The notes under the pieces: model-generated
The model's input: the letters and a program-made list of their open reading frames with translations, nothing else
Databases searched by the model: none
Told to the model about the DNA's origin: nothing
Shown: positions 17,281 through 25,518 of the stretch, in pieces
Layout: each line of letters starts with the position of its first letter
How positions within the stretch are numbered: the stretch's first letter is position 1
Made by a program: the position numbers and the translations under genes
Assembly: GCF_003994475.1 (NCBI RefSeq)
Contig: NZ_RZNY01000010.1
Span: forward strand, 62,001-126,000
Reading direction: 5' to 3'
DNA length: 64,000 bases
Source of the DNA: Paenibacillus anaericanus
GTDB taxonomy: Bacteria; Bacillota; Bacilli; Paenibacillales; Paenibacillaceae

Positions 17281-18650
17281 GAACCTTCCCTCCTCCGAAA
17301 TTTACTTAGATATAGGCAATGTTCCAGAATATGTTCTACGGACGCTTTTCCTTCCGAACGTAGGGAAGGGTGCTTGAAGATGGAACGCCCAGGTTTAGCG
17401 TTAGCTTCGAACATCCAGATTTTCTCTTCCTTATCGATCCCGATATCGAAGCCAAGCTCCCCGATTAGATGCTGTTGCTGAGATTCAATAGCCTCAGCCA
17501 ATGAGATGGCAGCAGATTTGGCATGCCGTAGAACTTCTTCTCCACGTGCGCCAAATGCCCGACTGAGTGCTTGTTCTGGTGTTAATAACGAGCCCCCATT
17601 TTTAAGGTGAGTAGTCACACTACCTTTACCTGACTTTTTGGCTCCAATACCGACGACAACCCACTGGTTTTTACCGTTCTTATGCATATGGAATCGGAAG
17701 TCAATCGGACAGCCGTCGATTTCAATAAGTCTAATTCCTTGCTGAGCGACATATCCTCGGAGAGCACTTCCGTGTCGTGCTTGCAGCGTGCGCATCAGAC
17801 TACCGAAGGAACTGAATCTGAGTAATGCATTTTTGCTGCCTTTACGGTAACGAGCATAGTACCCGCTTTTGGCTATATAGGATAAACGGTATATACCATG
17901 GCCAAGACTACCATTATTTGGCTTGTAGTAAATGAGAGAGTGGCTGTGTAGTAATTCTTTGATTTGTTCTGGAGTGGGGTTCATTATGGATTCAGGTACA
18001 TGCCGACTTGCTACCGGGTCTCTGTCAAGCAAACGGTAAATATCTGCTTTATTGAAGAAACTCCAGTTGAAAAATGGTATTTTCCGACGAATGAATCGTT
18101 CACGGAGTTGATTGATAGGAGTGGTAGTCTCCGCACGACGACTGGGCAGTCGATTGTATACAACATCTGGAAGTGGTACAGTCTTCCGGATGAAACGCCC
18201 AGCCTCATTCAAGAAATATCCATGAACCGTTTCATTTTCCCAATGGATATTTTTTGGAGTGAAAGCGAAAATATAGGACTTTTTACTGCCGTATCTCAGA
18301 AGTTGTTTGATAAATCCAGTTCTTGAACCAAACGGATTCGTCGCAGAAGTAATTGGACCGTCCGATAAAATACCAATGAGTGGGCCAATTTGGACTTCAC
18401 CATCTTGACTACGGAGATGTATACCGCCTGCATTAGGAATTTTCATTTTCTTATGCACGCCGGAGGTAAGATATAGATGATTTCCCGTTTTCTTAATGGG
18501 TTTGAGGGTGGCGGGAAAGAGTTCACCGCCCAATCTGAGACGAACCGACTTTTTCCCCGACAGTTTCAGGTCTTTCATTAAGGCCCCAGACACGTAGACG
18601 ACCCTTTGGGGCTGCCCAGTGAGATGGACGTTGCAAAAAGTCAAACTCAT
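17277..18650 (-). CDS. YheC/YheD-family ATP-grasp protein, long form
   Basis: A 457-residue protein with a beta-rich N-terminal extension of about 90 residues before the ATP-grasp part, matching the longer YheD type (Bacillus YheD is about 450). Core motifs: SLIYYKPNNGSLGHGIYRL, IDFRFHMHKNGKNQWVVVG (MHK replaces the usual VQK) and LGFDIGIDKEEKIWMFEANAKPG. ATG 18650 follows AGGAGG. It ends in a GTGA overlap with the next copy. Confidence 0.85.
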   Translation of the reverse strand: MSLTFCNVHLTGQPQRVVYVSGALMKDLKLSGKKSVRLRLGGELFPATLKPIKKTGNHLYLTSGVHKKMKIPNAGGIHLRSQDGEVQIGPLIGILSDGPITSATNPFGSRTGFIKQLLRYGSKKSYIFAFTPKNIHWENETVHGYFLNEAGRFIRKTVPLPDVVYNRLPSRRAETTTPINQLRERFIRRKIPFFNWSFFNKADIYRLLDRDPVASRHVPESIMNPTPEQIKELLHSHSLIYYKPNNGSLGHGIYRLSYIAKSGYYARYRKGSKNALLRFSSFGSLMRTLQARHGSALRGYVAQQGIRLIEIDGCPIDFRFHMHKNGKNQWVVVGIGAKKSGKGSVTTHLKNGGSLLTPEQALSRAFGARGEEVLRHAKSAAISLAEAIESQQQHLIGELGFDIGIDKEEKIWMFEANAKPGRSIFKHPSLRSEGKASVEHILEHCLYLSKFRRREGS

Positions 18651-18673
18651 GAATTTTTCCTCCTATAATTTTG

Positions 18674-19789
18674 CTACTCCCTAGGTTTACTTAGCAGCAA
18701 ATAGCGGGCGTAATGAATCGGATTCTCGATCGACTTTCTTGCACTTTTCATATCACCAATCTGTAAGAAAGAGGACCGTCCGGGTTTGGAGTTAACTTCC
18801 AAAATCCAGACTTTTCCTTCTCTGTCGACACCGAAATCAATACCGAGTTCTGCAAGGCGACCGAAGTGGGATTCAAGGTAACCAGGGATCCATTGTGACA
18901 ACTTAGTGAGTAGTATAATTAGTTCATTACTTACGGATTTCCCTTGCTCTCGTATAAGAAAAGGTAGTGCTTCATGGGCAGTACCTCCACCATGGAGATT
19001 GGAAGTCAAAGAATTCCTCCGTCCTGCCCGAACTGCCATTCCTGTTAAACTCCATACTCCCTTTTGATTTTTTTGCATTAATACTCTGATATCAAAGGGT
19101 TCTTCCTGTGAACTATTCAGTTTCAGATACTGCTGGAGTAGAAAATTTTTATTCTGGGTGAACTTATCAATCCATTCATAACCATCTGCTCTACAGGGGA
19201 AAATTCTACGGAATACAGTGTTAGTACCGCTTCGCCCTCTAATTAAGAGTCCTTCCCCCGCACTTGAGACTTTGACATGCAGTGTCCGTTTGCCGTGTGT
19301 TCCATTTTGAGGCTTTAGGAATGCTTCTCCTCCATGGGAAGAAAGCCAATCAGACAATTGGGTTGCCCCTTCATACTTTGCAGTTTCAGGTAAATAGGGG
19401 GCGATATCATTTGATTTGGATAGTGCCTGATGTACAGCCCACTTTCCAGCCAGTCCCCGAGTTAAATAGACAAATGGTCGTTTCTCAGATAATAGGAATA
19501 AACATCGTTGCTTGCGTCGTTGTTGTCTACTGTCTCGTGAGAAGAAGCGGTCATAAATAATATCTGGAGAAGGGAACCACTTTTTGGTCCATTCCCCTTT
19601 TTCGTAGGTATAACCTGGTAACCCTATTCTTCCTGCATGGACCCACGTTGGACAGAAGACATAGATAGTCATGTTTTGTCTTCTGCCGATAATACAAAGC
19701 TTGCGACAAAAATCTGGTTCAGTGAAGGGGAGAGAACCATGACTCTCAGCGACCAAAATACCGATCGTGCCTTGGATTAGACTGTTCAT
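18674..19789 (-). CDS. YheC/YheD-family ATP-grasp protein, short form
   Basis: A 371-residue protein. Core motifs: EAFLKPQNGTHGKRTLHV, FDIRVLMQKNQKGVWSLTG and LGIDFGVDREGKVWILEVNSKPG. It keeps the Glu-Asn metal site. The ATG overlaps the stop of the upstream long-form gene (ATGA), so long and short forms alternate as coupled pairs. The N-terminal part (GILVAESHGS, PDIIYDRFFSRD) resembles the other short copies. Confidence 0.85.
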   Translation of the reverse strand: MNSLIQGTIGILVAESHGSLPFTEPDFCRKLCIIGRRQNMTIYVFCPTWVHAGRIGLPGYTYEKGEWTKKWFPSPDIIYDRFFSRDSRQQRRKQRCLFLLSEKRPFVYLTRGLAGKWAVHQALSKSNDIAPYLPETAKYEGATQLSDWLSSHGGEAFLKPQNGTHGKRTLHVKVSSAGEGLLIRGRSGTNTVFRRIFPCRADGYEWIDKFTQNKNFLLQQYLKLNSSQEEPFDIRVLMQKNQKGVWSLTGMAVRAGRRNSLTSNLHGGGTAHEALPFLIREQGKSVSNELIILLTKLSQWIPGYLESHFGRLAELGIDFGVDREGKVWILEVNSKPGRSSFLQIGDMKSARKSIENPIHYARYLLLSKPRE

Positions 19790-21171
19790 CGCTTGGTTCC
19801 TCCATAAAAGCCGGACAAATAACGAGAGTAATCAATTACTTGTTTAACCGAAGGACGAATTTTACTCCCACCCATGGGGGTGTTATCGTTCTTGGATGGC
19901 TTGGAATTGACCTCTAGTAGCCAGATTCTTCCTGTCGTATCTACAGCCAAATCGATTCCGAGTTCACCAAAATGGGCTGGAATCTGTGCATCAACGCCGA
20001 TTGCAATATCGAGCGCAGCTTTTCGCAGGCGCGTGCCGATCTTAGTCTTAATGCCCCCCGGTAGAGAACTGTGAGCGATCGCATCCTTAACGGTACTTAG
20101 CGATCCACCCCTAGCCAAATTGGACACAAAGTGCTGACTTCCAGCAGTTCGGGCGACAATGGAGGTGATGTCCCATTTCCCAGCTAGGTTCTTCTGGACG
20201 AGTGCGCGGAAGTCGACGGGACGACGTTCTGTATCGATCAGAAGGAGGCCTTGTTGAATCTGATAACGGGTTGTTTTCATTTTCTCAGCTAAGGAGGAGA
20301 AGAGCTTGGTGAGACTAGGATAGGTTTGACGCCGTGTCCCTCCTACTTGTGCAGTTAATGTCTGGTAGCCTCCGCCTTCCAGTCTAGAAATTCGAATGAT
20401 TCCTTTTCCGAGACTACCTCTAATCGGCTTAAGGAAGATGATGGGGTGCTTGGCGCACATCGCTTTCAACATGGCATAATTACGGAATAAATGGGATTCG
20501 GGCATGTACCTTGCTAGTGAAGGATCATGATCAAGCGCGTCAAATACTTCTGTCTTGTCTAGAAATTTTTCGTTGAAAATATGGCTCCCATAGCGAGATT
20601 TTACTTCTTTAATAAAATGCTGTACGCTAGGTTTGTTCTCTAACTTGCGAGAAGTAAGACGATTGTAGAATACATCTGCAGCCGGCATTGTAGTCTGCTT
20701 CCAGCCGTCGCCATAAACCCAGCCTGACACGATACTGGAGTTTGTATTGATTTGCCCAGTAGTGAAGAAGTAAACAAAAGCGCCTTGCCGCTGACATGCA
20801 TTTACAAGCTCCTTGCAGAACATGGTGATTTGACCAAATGGTCTTTCCGGTGTGTCCGGATAATCCTTGCTAATGAGTACACCAATCAGTGGCCCAAATT
20901 GGATTGTGGATGAATGTGGACGGTAAATTAGCCTTAGCGACGATCGCGGCAGGATGCCCATTTTTCGTGCAATTCCTTGGCTGATACGAACTGCATCAAC
21001 TTTTGATATTGGAATCACTTTGATTTTGTGCCGAAATGAGCCAAATGATATTTGCAGTGGATGATGAATGGGGATTTTCCACTGTTTGATGAGATTCTCC
21101 CCGAGCACGAGACAGTCGTCTTCCAGCAATCCCGGACTCATGATCTGTACCGTTATTTTTTTGGAGGACAT
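19786..21171 (-). CDS. YheC/YheD-family ATP-grasp protein, long form; first gene of operon
   Basis: A 461-residue long-form protein with the beta-rich N-terminal extension. Core motifs: PIIFLKPIRGSLGKGIIRI, VDFRALVQKNLAGKWDITS and LGIDLAVDTTGRIWLLEVNSKPS. ATG 21171 follows GGAAGGAG. It is the first gene of the six-gene minus-strand run and is divergent from a YheA-like gene, recalling the yheA-yheE neighbourhood of Bacillus, where these are expressed in sporulation. Confidence 0.87.
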   Translation of the reverse strand: MSSKKITVQIMSPGLLEDDCLVLGENLIKQWKIPIHHPLQISFGSFRHKIKVIPISKVDAVRISQGIARKMGILPRSSLRLIYRPHSSTIQFGPLIGVLISKDYPDTPERPFGQITMFCKELVNACQRQGAFVYFFTTGQINTNSSIVSGWVYGDGWKQTTMPAADVFYNRLTSRKLENKPSVQHFIKEVKSRYGSHIFNEKFLDKTEVFDALDHDPSLARYMPESHLFRNYAMLKAMCAKHPIIFLKPIRGSLGKGIIRISRLEGGGYQTLTAQVGGTRRQTYPSLTKLFSSLAEKMKTTRYQIQQGLLLIDTERRPVDFRALVQKNLAGKWDITSIVARTAGSQHFVSNLARGGSLSTVKDAIAHSSLPGGIKTKIGTRLRKAALDIAIGVDAQIPAHFGELGIDLAVDTTGRIWLLEVNSKPSKNDNTPMGGSKIRPSVKQVIDYSRYLSGFYGGTKR

Positions 21172-21317
21172 GAAGCGGATCTCCTTCCAAGCTTAGGCTT
21201 GATGTTTTGGCGGCCAACTGGATACTCTGCGTAAGTGCATGTAATGCATCATATGAGGACGTATAATCCTTGGTGATTAACCTATTTTTGTATTTAAATA
21301 TTAAGGAGGAAGAAAAG

Positions 21318-21674
21318 ATGAACATTTATGATAAAGCGCATGAACTAGCACAATCTTTGAAAGACAGCCCAGAGGTAGCTGAAATTAATGCAGCTATGAA
21401 ATTAATCGATATGGAGCCTGAGAGCAGAAAGATGCTCGATGACTTCCGCATTAAGCAGAACGAGGTACAACAGCGGATGATGACGGGTGAGATGCCTTCT
21501 CCTGAAGAGATGGAGAAGATGGAAAAATTGTTTGAAGTTTTAAGTCAGAACTTAAGTATTCGCCGTCTGTTTGATGCTGAACGTCGCTTAAGCGTAATTA
21601 TTCAGGACGTGAATAAGATTATTACGGATAGTCTAGTACACCTGTACGGTTCGGATTCCCAGTTGGAACAGTAG
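21318..21674 (+). CDS. yheA: YlbF/YheA-family protein
   Basis: A 118-residue all-helical protein (MNIYDKAHELAQSLKDSPEVAEINAAMKLI...MEKLFEVLSQNLSIRRLFDAERRLSVIIQDVNKII) of the YlbF/YmcA (com_ylbF) family. In Bacillus, YlbF and YmcA act with YaaT on RNase Y and sporulation timing; YheA is a paralogue of unclear role that neighbours yheC and yheD, as here. ATG 21318 is preceded by AAGGAGGA; an upstream in-frame ATG at 21270 lacks a binding site and would add a non-conserved extension. Confidence 0.82.
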   Translation: MNIYDKAHELAQSLKDSPEVAEINAAMKLIDMEPESRKMLDDFRIKQNEVQQRMMTGEMPSPEEMEKMEKLFEVLSQNLSIRRLFDAERRLSVIIQDVNKIITDSLVHLYGSDSQLEQ

Positions 21675-21777
21675 TTTGTATATGCCGTAGCTCGATTTCT
21701 TGTAACTTGTCTCATATTCTTCTGATTGTCTTCATAGAATAGAGATATAGATTCAAGAAACAAAGGAGCTGCGACTT

Positions 21778-22071
21778 ATGAACACGTTGAAGAAGAAAAG
21801 TAAATTTAAACATGCATTGTACTTGATTCTGGCTTTGGCTATGCTGGTGTATGCGCTACCTCTTATCTCATTCCAGCCCGGAGCGGGTTGGATATCTCTA
21901 TTTGGCGCGGTTTGGGCTGGTTTTGCCTTTCTGGTGATCGGTGCTCATCTGCATTTCATATTGGGAGTGAATGAGGATAAACAACGGGCGCTAGACGCGA
22001 TTCGCCTTGAGAAGTATAAAGAGTGGCAAGAGAAGTGGCTGAAGGAAGGCAAACGGGGTCAAAGTTTATGA
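21778..22071 (+). CDS. Small two-helix membrane protein
   Basis: A 97-residue protein with a basic N-terminus (KKKSKFKH) and two hydrophobic segments (residues about 14-31 and 36-60), followed by a charged, helical cytoplasmic tail (EDKQRALDAIRLEKYKEWQEKWLKEGK). I do not recognise the family. An AAAGGAG site precedes the ATG. It lies about 100 bp after the YheA-like gene and ends before a long hairpin. Confidence 0.65.
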   Translation: MNTLKKKSKFKHALYLILALAMLVYALPLISFQPGAGWISLFGAVWAGFAFLVIGAHLHFILGVNEDKQRALDAIRLEKYKEWQEKWLKEGKRGQSL

Positions 22072-22147
22072 GAACGGAATGGAGTTGTCGAAAGAATAGT
22101 TCAAACTATTGAAGAAGACACTCACTATTGTAAAAAAAGAGAACGCT

Positions 22148-22192
22148 ACACCAAAGAGCAGGTCAAGGTATCCTTGACCTGCTCTTTGGTGT
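22148..22192. terminator. Perfect 21-bp hairpin between convergent genes
   Basis: The 21 bases at 22148-22168 are perfectly complementary to 22172-22192, leaving a loop of only three bases (TAT). It lies between the small membrane protein gene and the 3' end of ilvB. A run of seven T appears on the minus strand about 9 bases after the stem, and none on the plus strand. It probably terminates ilvB transcription, but could be a mobile palindromic element. Confidence 0.6.
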
Positions 22193-22308
22193 TTACGGTC
22201 TATTGCGTTTAATGGGTAGATTACATTCCCCGGCCGTCTTCCATAATTTCTCTTCAACGGTCCGTTCGCGGAGCGTCCACTCGAAGAGCAAGATATCTTT
22301 CGGGCTGA

Positions 22309-24057
22309 CTACTTCTGTTCGTCGATGATCATCTTATCGTTGCTCTCACCAGGAGGGACTATAGGATAAACATTTTGTTCTTCCTTCACTATAAATTCCA
22401 TCAGGACCGGACCTGGAATTTCCAAGGCTTTCTTTATGATAGATTCGGCTTCCGACAAGGTTTGTGCTCGCAATCCAGCTACTCCATAAGCCTTAGCAAA
22501 GGTCACAAAATCCGGAGAAGATATCTGAACAGAAGAATAACGACGTTCGTAGAACAACTGTTGCCACTGCCTTACCATCCCAAGATATCCGTTATTCAGA
22601 ATAGCAATTTTGATAGGTAGACCGTAGTCAACCGCAGTCATCATTTCCTGCAAATTCATCTGAAAACTACCGTCACCAGTAACACAGATGATAGGCCTAG
22701 AGCCATCAGCCACAGCCGCGCCAATTGCAGCCGGAAAGCCATATCCCATTGTGCCGAGTCCTCCTGAAGTCAGAAAGGAACGTGGGCGGGAGAATCGATA
22801 ATGATGGGCCGTCCAGATCTGGTGCTGACCTACATCTGTCGCTACGATAGCATCGCCCGCAGTATATTTGTTCAGCAATTGGATGACCTCTTGAGGGTTC
22901 AGGATTCCAGGCTCGGCGGTGTAATGTGGGACCTTCTTCTGCCATTTTGCAGTTTCAACGGACCATGGAGTTGTGGAAGACTGGACTGATAGGGGATTCA
23001 GCCTATGTAGTATATCTCCGATATCTCCTTGGATGGCGAGATCAACGGGGATATTTTTATTCAACTCTGCATTGTCGATATCGATATGAATCTTCCAGGA
23101 GCCAGGTGAGAAGGATTTAACCTTACCAGATAGACGATCATTAAACCTTGCGCCAAGGCATAATAAAAGATCTGCGTGATGAACAGCACGATTTGCTGCA
23201 TAGGTGCCATGCATGCCTAACATTCCGAGATATAGGGGGTGGTTGGTTGGAAATGCCCCGATACCCATCAAAGTGCTGACGACCGGAATTTGCGCGCTTT
23301 CTGCCAAAGTAAGTAGTTCTTCTGCTGCACCCGATAGGGCGATACCACCACCGGCAATGATAACTGGACGTTCAGCAGAGATTATTGATTCCTTGATACT
23401 CTGAATGATTTCATCCGAAATCTTTAGAACTTCAGAATACCCTCTAATGGATACTTCACTTTCAGGAGCAAGACTCGACTTGGCGTTCATGATGTTCTTA
23501 GGTAGATCGATCAACACGGGACCGGGTCTCCCTGTAGACGCAATATGAAACGCCTCTTTAATAATCCTGGGTAGGTCTTTGAGATCCATAACAACATAGT
23601 TATGCTTCGTTATATCCATCGTCATACCAAAGATGTTCACTTCTTGGAAGCTGTCCCGTCCGATCAGGTCGGTGGATACTTGGCCGGTCAAAATGATAAG
23701 TGGTACGGAATCCATGAACGCATTGGCGATTCCGGTAATTGCATTCGTCGCCCCTGGTCCAGAAGTTACTAATGTAACCCCTGGTCGTCCGCTTACTCTA
23801 GCGTAACCGTCTGCTGCATGAACAGCAGCTTGCTCATGGCGGGTCAAGATATGTTGAATTTCTTTACAATCATATAGTGCATCATAAATCGGAATGACCG
23901 CTCCACCTGGATATCCAAATATGGTATCCACCTTCTCTGCCAGCAAACATTGGATGAGTAACTCTGCACCCGTAATCGTTGTCTGCGCGGATGTTAGGTC
24001 TGTACTGCGGCTTACACTCAGGTTTGTTGTCTGACTTTTACTTTGAAGTGTACTCAT
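22309..24057 (-). CDS. ilvB: Acetolactate synthase large subunit
   Basis: Thiamine-diphosphate enzyme joining two pyruvates (or pyruvate and 2-ketobutyrate) in branched-chain amino acid synthesis. The 582-residue protein shows GYPGGAVIPIYDAL, the catalytic glutamate in RHEQAAVHAADGYAR, the FAD-domain segment LGARFNDRLSGKV, and the ThDP/Mg motif GDGSFQMNLQEMMTA...ILNNGYLG. These favour the biosynthetic IlvB over the catabolic AlsS type. No ilvN follows, unlike the usual ilvBNC operon. It has its own promoter-like sequence (TATAAT at 24093-24088, minus strand) with an FNR-like dyad upstream. Confidence 0.93.
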   Translation of the reverse strand: MSTLQSKSQTTNLSVSRSTDLTSAQTTITGAELLIQCLLAEKVDTIFGYPGGAVIPIYDALYDCKEIQHILTRHEQAAVHAADGYARVSGRPGVTLVTSGPGATNAITGIANAFMDSVPLIILTGQVSTDLIGRDSFQEVNIFGMTMDITKHNYVVMDLKDLPRIIKEAFHIASTGRPGPVLIDLPKNIMNAKSSLAPESEVSIRGYSEVLKISDEIIQSIKESIISAERPVIIAGGGIALSGAAEELLTLAESAQIPVVSTLMGIGAFPTNHPLYLGMLGMHGTYAANRAVHHADLLLCLGARFNDRLSGKVKSFSPGSWKIHIDIDNAELNKNIPVDLAIQGDIGDILHRLNPLSVQSSTTPWSVETAKWQKKVPHYTAEPGILNPQEVIQLLNKYTAGDAIVATDVGQHQIWTAHHYRFSRPRSFLTSGGLGTMGYGFPAAIGAAVADGSRPIICVTGDGSFQMNLQEMMTAVDYGLPIKIAILNNGYLGMVRQWQQLFYERRYSSVQISSPDFVTFAKAYGVAGLRAQTLSEAESIIKKALEIPGPVLMEFIVKEEQNVYPIVPPGESNDKMIIDEQK

Positions 24058-24115
24058 ACTTTTGTCCCCCTGCTCATTATTTTGACTATTATAAACTGAT
24101 TAAAAATGAAGTGAG

Positions 24116-24131
24116 AGTGACTCTAGTCATA
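24116..24131. promoter_or_regulatory. CRP/FNR-like operator before ilvB
   Basis: AGTGA-N6-TCATA, a slightly imperfect form of the AGTGA-N6-TCACT dyads found further upstream. Its centre (24123.5) is about 42 bp before the start predicted from the ilvB TATAAT. Confidence 0.45.
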
Positions 24132-24183
24132 GAGGAGGAAATTTGGGAGCAGCCAGACACTGAGATGTTTATAAATTCCGGCG

Positions 24184-24417
24184 TTAAACTTTGCCGATTT
24201 TAACTTGGAAATTTATCGGCCCTTGTTCGATATACTCCCATGTGAATTGTCCTGTGTGCATCGCTTCAAATTGAAATCGTAAAGGTAACGGATCATGATC
24301 ATTCACTAGAAGCATAGCTTCTCCAGGTTGAAGAGCATTGTAAGCCGCGAAAATAGTTTGATGCTTCAAATGTGGTGGAAATTCAGGGGCATTGACGATT
24401 GATTTAAATTGACTCAT
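24184..24417 (-). CDS. DUF2249 domain protein
   Basis: A 77-residue protein that is one DUF2249 domain. Recognised by HQTIFAAYNALQPGEAMLLVNDHDPLPLRFQFEAMHTGQFTWEYIEQGP, where the NDHDP and F.W.Y..GP pattern is diagnostic. Such proteins resemble the SirA/TusA fold, often sit next to hemerythrin, denitrification or redox genes, and have no assigned reaction. Its start is preceded by AGGAGG. Its promoter region is shared with the divergent ywiC-like gene and holds two CRP/FNR-like dyads, fitting a redox or nitric-oxide-linked role. Confidence 0.8.
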   Translation of the reverse strand: MSQFKSIVNAPEFPPHLKHQTIFAAYNALQPGEAMLLVNDHDPLPLRFQFEAMHTGQFTWEYIEQGPINFQVKIGKV

Positions 24418-24460
24418 GGATAAATCCTCCTGTTATTAGAAATTCAAAGTACTTGCGATC

Positions 24461-24502
24461 ATTATATCAATCTAACAAGGCTTAATAGTGATATGAATCA
24501 CC
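24461..24502 (-). promoter_or_regulatory. Promoter of DUF2249 gene with CRP/FNR-like operator
   Basis: The dyad GTGAT-ATGA-ATCAC (AGTGA-N6-TCACC, 24487-24502) is centred about 40 bp before the start expected from a minus-strand TATAAT at 24466-24461, the class II position for an FNR-type activator. Confidence 0.55.
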
Positions 24503-24558
24503 TATTGATAAACTCATCCAAATCTTATCCTGTTACTTCGAGAAGCTGTCAATTATGA

Positions 24559-24603
24559 AGTGATGTCAGTCACTATACTAATTCCAGTTACAATTAATAT
24601 AAT
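24559..24603 (+). promoter_or_regulatory. Promoter of ywiC-like gene with CRP/FNR-like operator
   Basis: The dyad AGTGA-N6-TCACT (24559-24574) has perfect arms. TATAAT at 24598-24603 puts the expected start near 24610, about 43 bp from the dyad centre. The Bacillus Fnr consensus is TGTGA-N6-TCACA. Confidence 0.55.
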
Positions 24604-24643
24604 ATTTATAATGGACATTAACTCGGATTGAGGGGGGAATAAG

Positions 24644-25360
24644 TTGAAATATTATATTCCAAATCAGCATGGGGCTTGGGCGATGTTAATCGTACCGTTT
24701 ATGTTTGGGGTGATTGCTTCAACACCAAGCCCTCTGCATATTTTGCTGTTTGCATGTTGGTTGCTTATTTATTTGTTGATGTTCCCGCTGCTCCAGTGGA
24801 TCCGTACTAGAAAGACGAACTTGTATCGAAATCCGATCCTATTCTATGGAGTGCTACTGATACCAGTAGCCATATGGCTCGTAATTCTTCGTCCTGATCT
24901 TATTCTTATAGCACTCATGTTTATTCCTTTATTTATCGTTAACGCCTATTATGCTAAGACAAAAAATGAGCGTGCATTATTCAACGATATCGCTGCTATC
25001 GTGCAGTTTAGTTTGATGGTGTTCATCTCTTTTAATATCGGAGGAGGCAATAATTACTCCGTTGCGATGGAATTATTCTTCATTAGTGTTCTTTATTTTG
25101 TCGGTACTGCATTTTATGTTAAGACGATTATCCGCGAGAAGAAAAATAAATCATTCTATTATTTTTCGATAGGATATCACGCTATCTCAGTATTACTATC
25201 TGCATGGCTCCTTCCTTGGTTGATGGTCGTGCCAGCTTCTATACTGTTAATACGAGCAGTTTGGTTACCCCGAACGAAGATTAGCGTGAAACAATCCGGA
25301 ATCATGGAGATTGTTTATTCCATTATTGTATTAATGAGTGTTTGGGTCACTTACGGATAA
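24644..25360 (+). CDS. ywiC: YwiC-like integral membrane protein
   Basis: A 238-residue protein with about seven hydrophobic segments. The N-terminal YYIPNQHGAWAMLIVPF is the hallmark of the YwiC-like family, and a YYAKTKNERALFNDIAAI loop is also conserved. In Bacillus subtilis ywiC lies near fnr and the nar genes, but its function is unproven. A TTG initiates after GGGGGG. The shared FNR-like control region with the DUF2249 gene supports a role under oxygen limitation. Confidence 0.8.
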   Translation: MKYYIPNQHGAWAMLIVPFMFGVIASTPSPLHILLFACWLLIYLLMFPLLQWIRTRKTNLYRNPILFYGVLLIPVAIWLVILRPDLILIALMFIPLFIVNAYYAKTKNERALFNDIAAIVQFSLMVFISFNIGGGNNYSVAMELFFISVLYFVGTAFYVKTIIREKKNKSFYYFSIGYHAISVLLSAWLLPWLMVVPASILLIRAVWLPRTKISVKQSGIMEIVYSIIVLMSVWVTYG

Positions 25361-25377
25361 TAAACTAAGAGTTTTTT

Positions 25378-25411
25378 GGCCTGTGGGGTTCACCTCGGAG
25401 GTCTTTTTTTG
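25378..25411 (+). terminator. Terminator of ywiC-like gene
   Basis: GGCCT (25378-25382) pairs with AGGTC (25399-25403) around a partly paired GC-rich loop, followed by a run of seven T. Confidence 0.65.
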
Positions 25412-25518
25412 TTTGCTAAAATAGTTCAAATGACGTGAGAGCGAGCTCCTTTTTTTAGAGTCCTATAATGTGTATAATAGATACAGAATAGTACAGATTT
25501 GAACGGGAGGTATAACAG

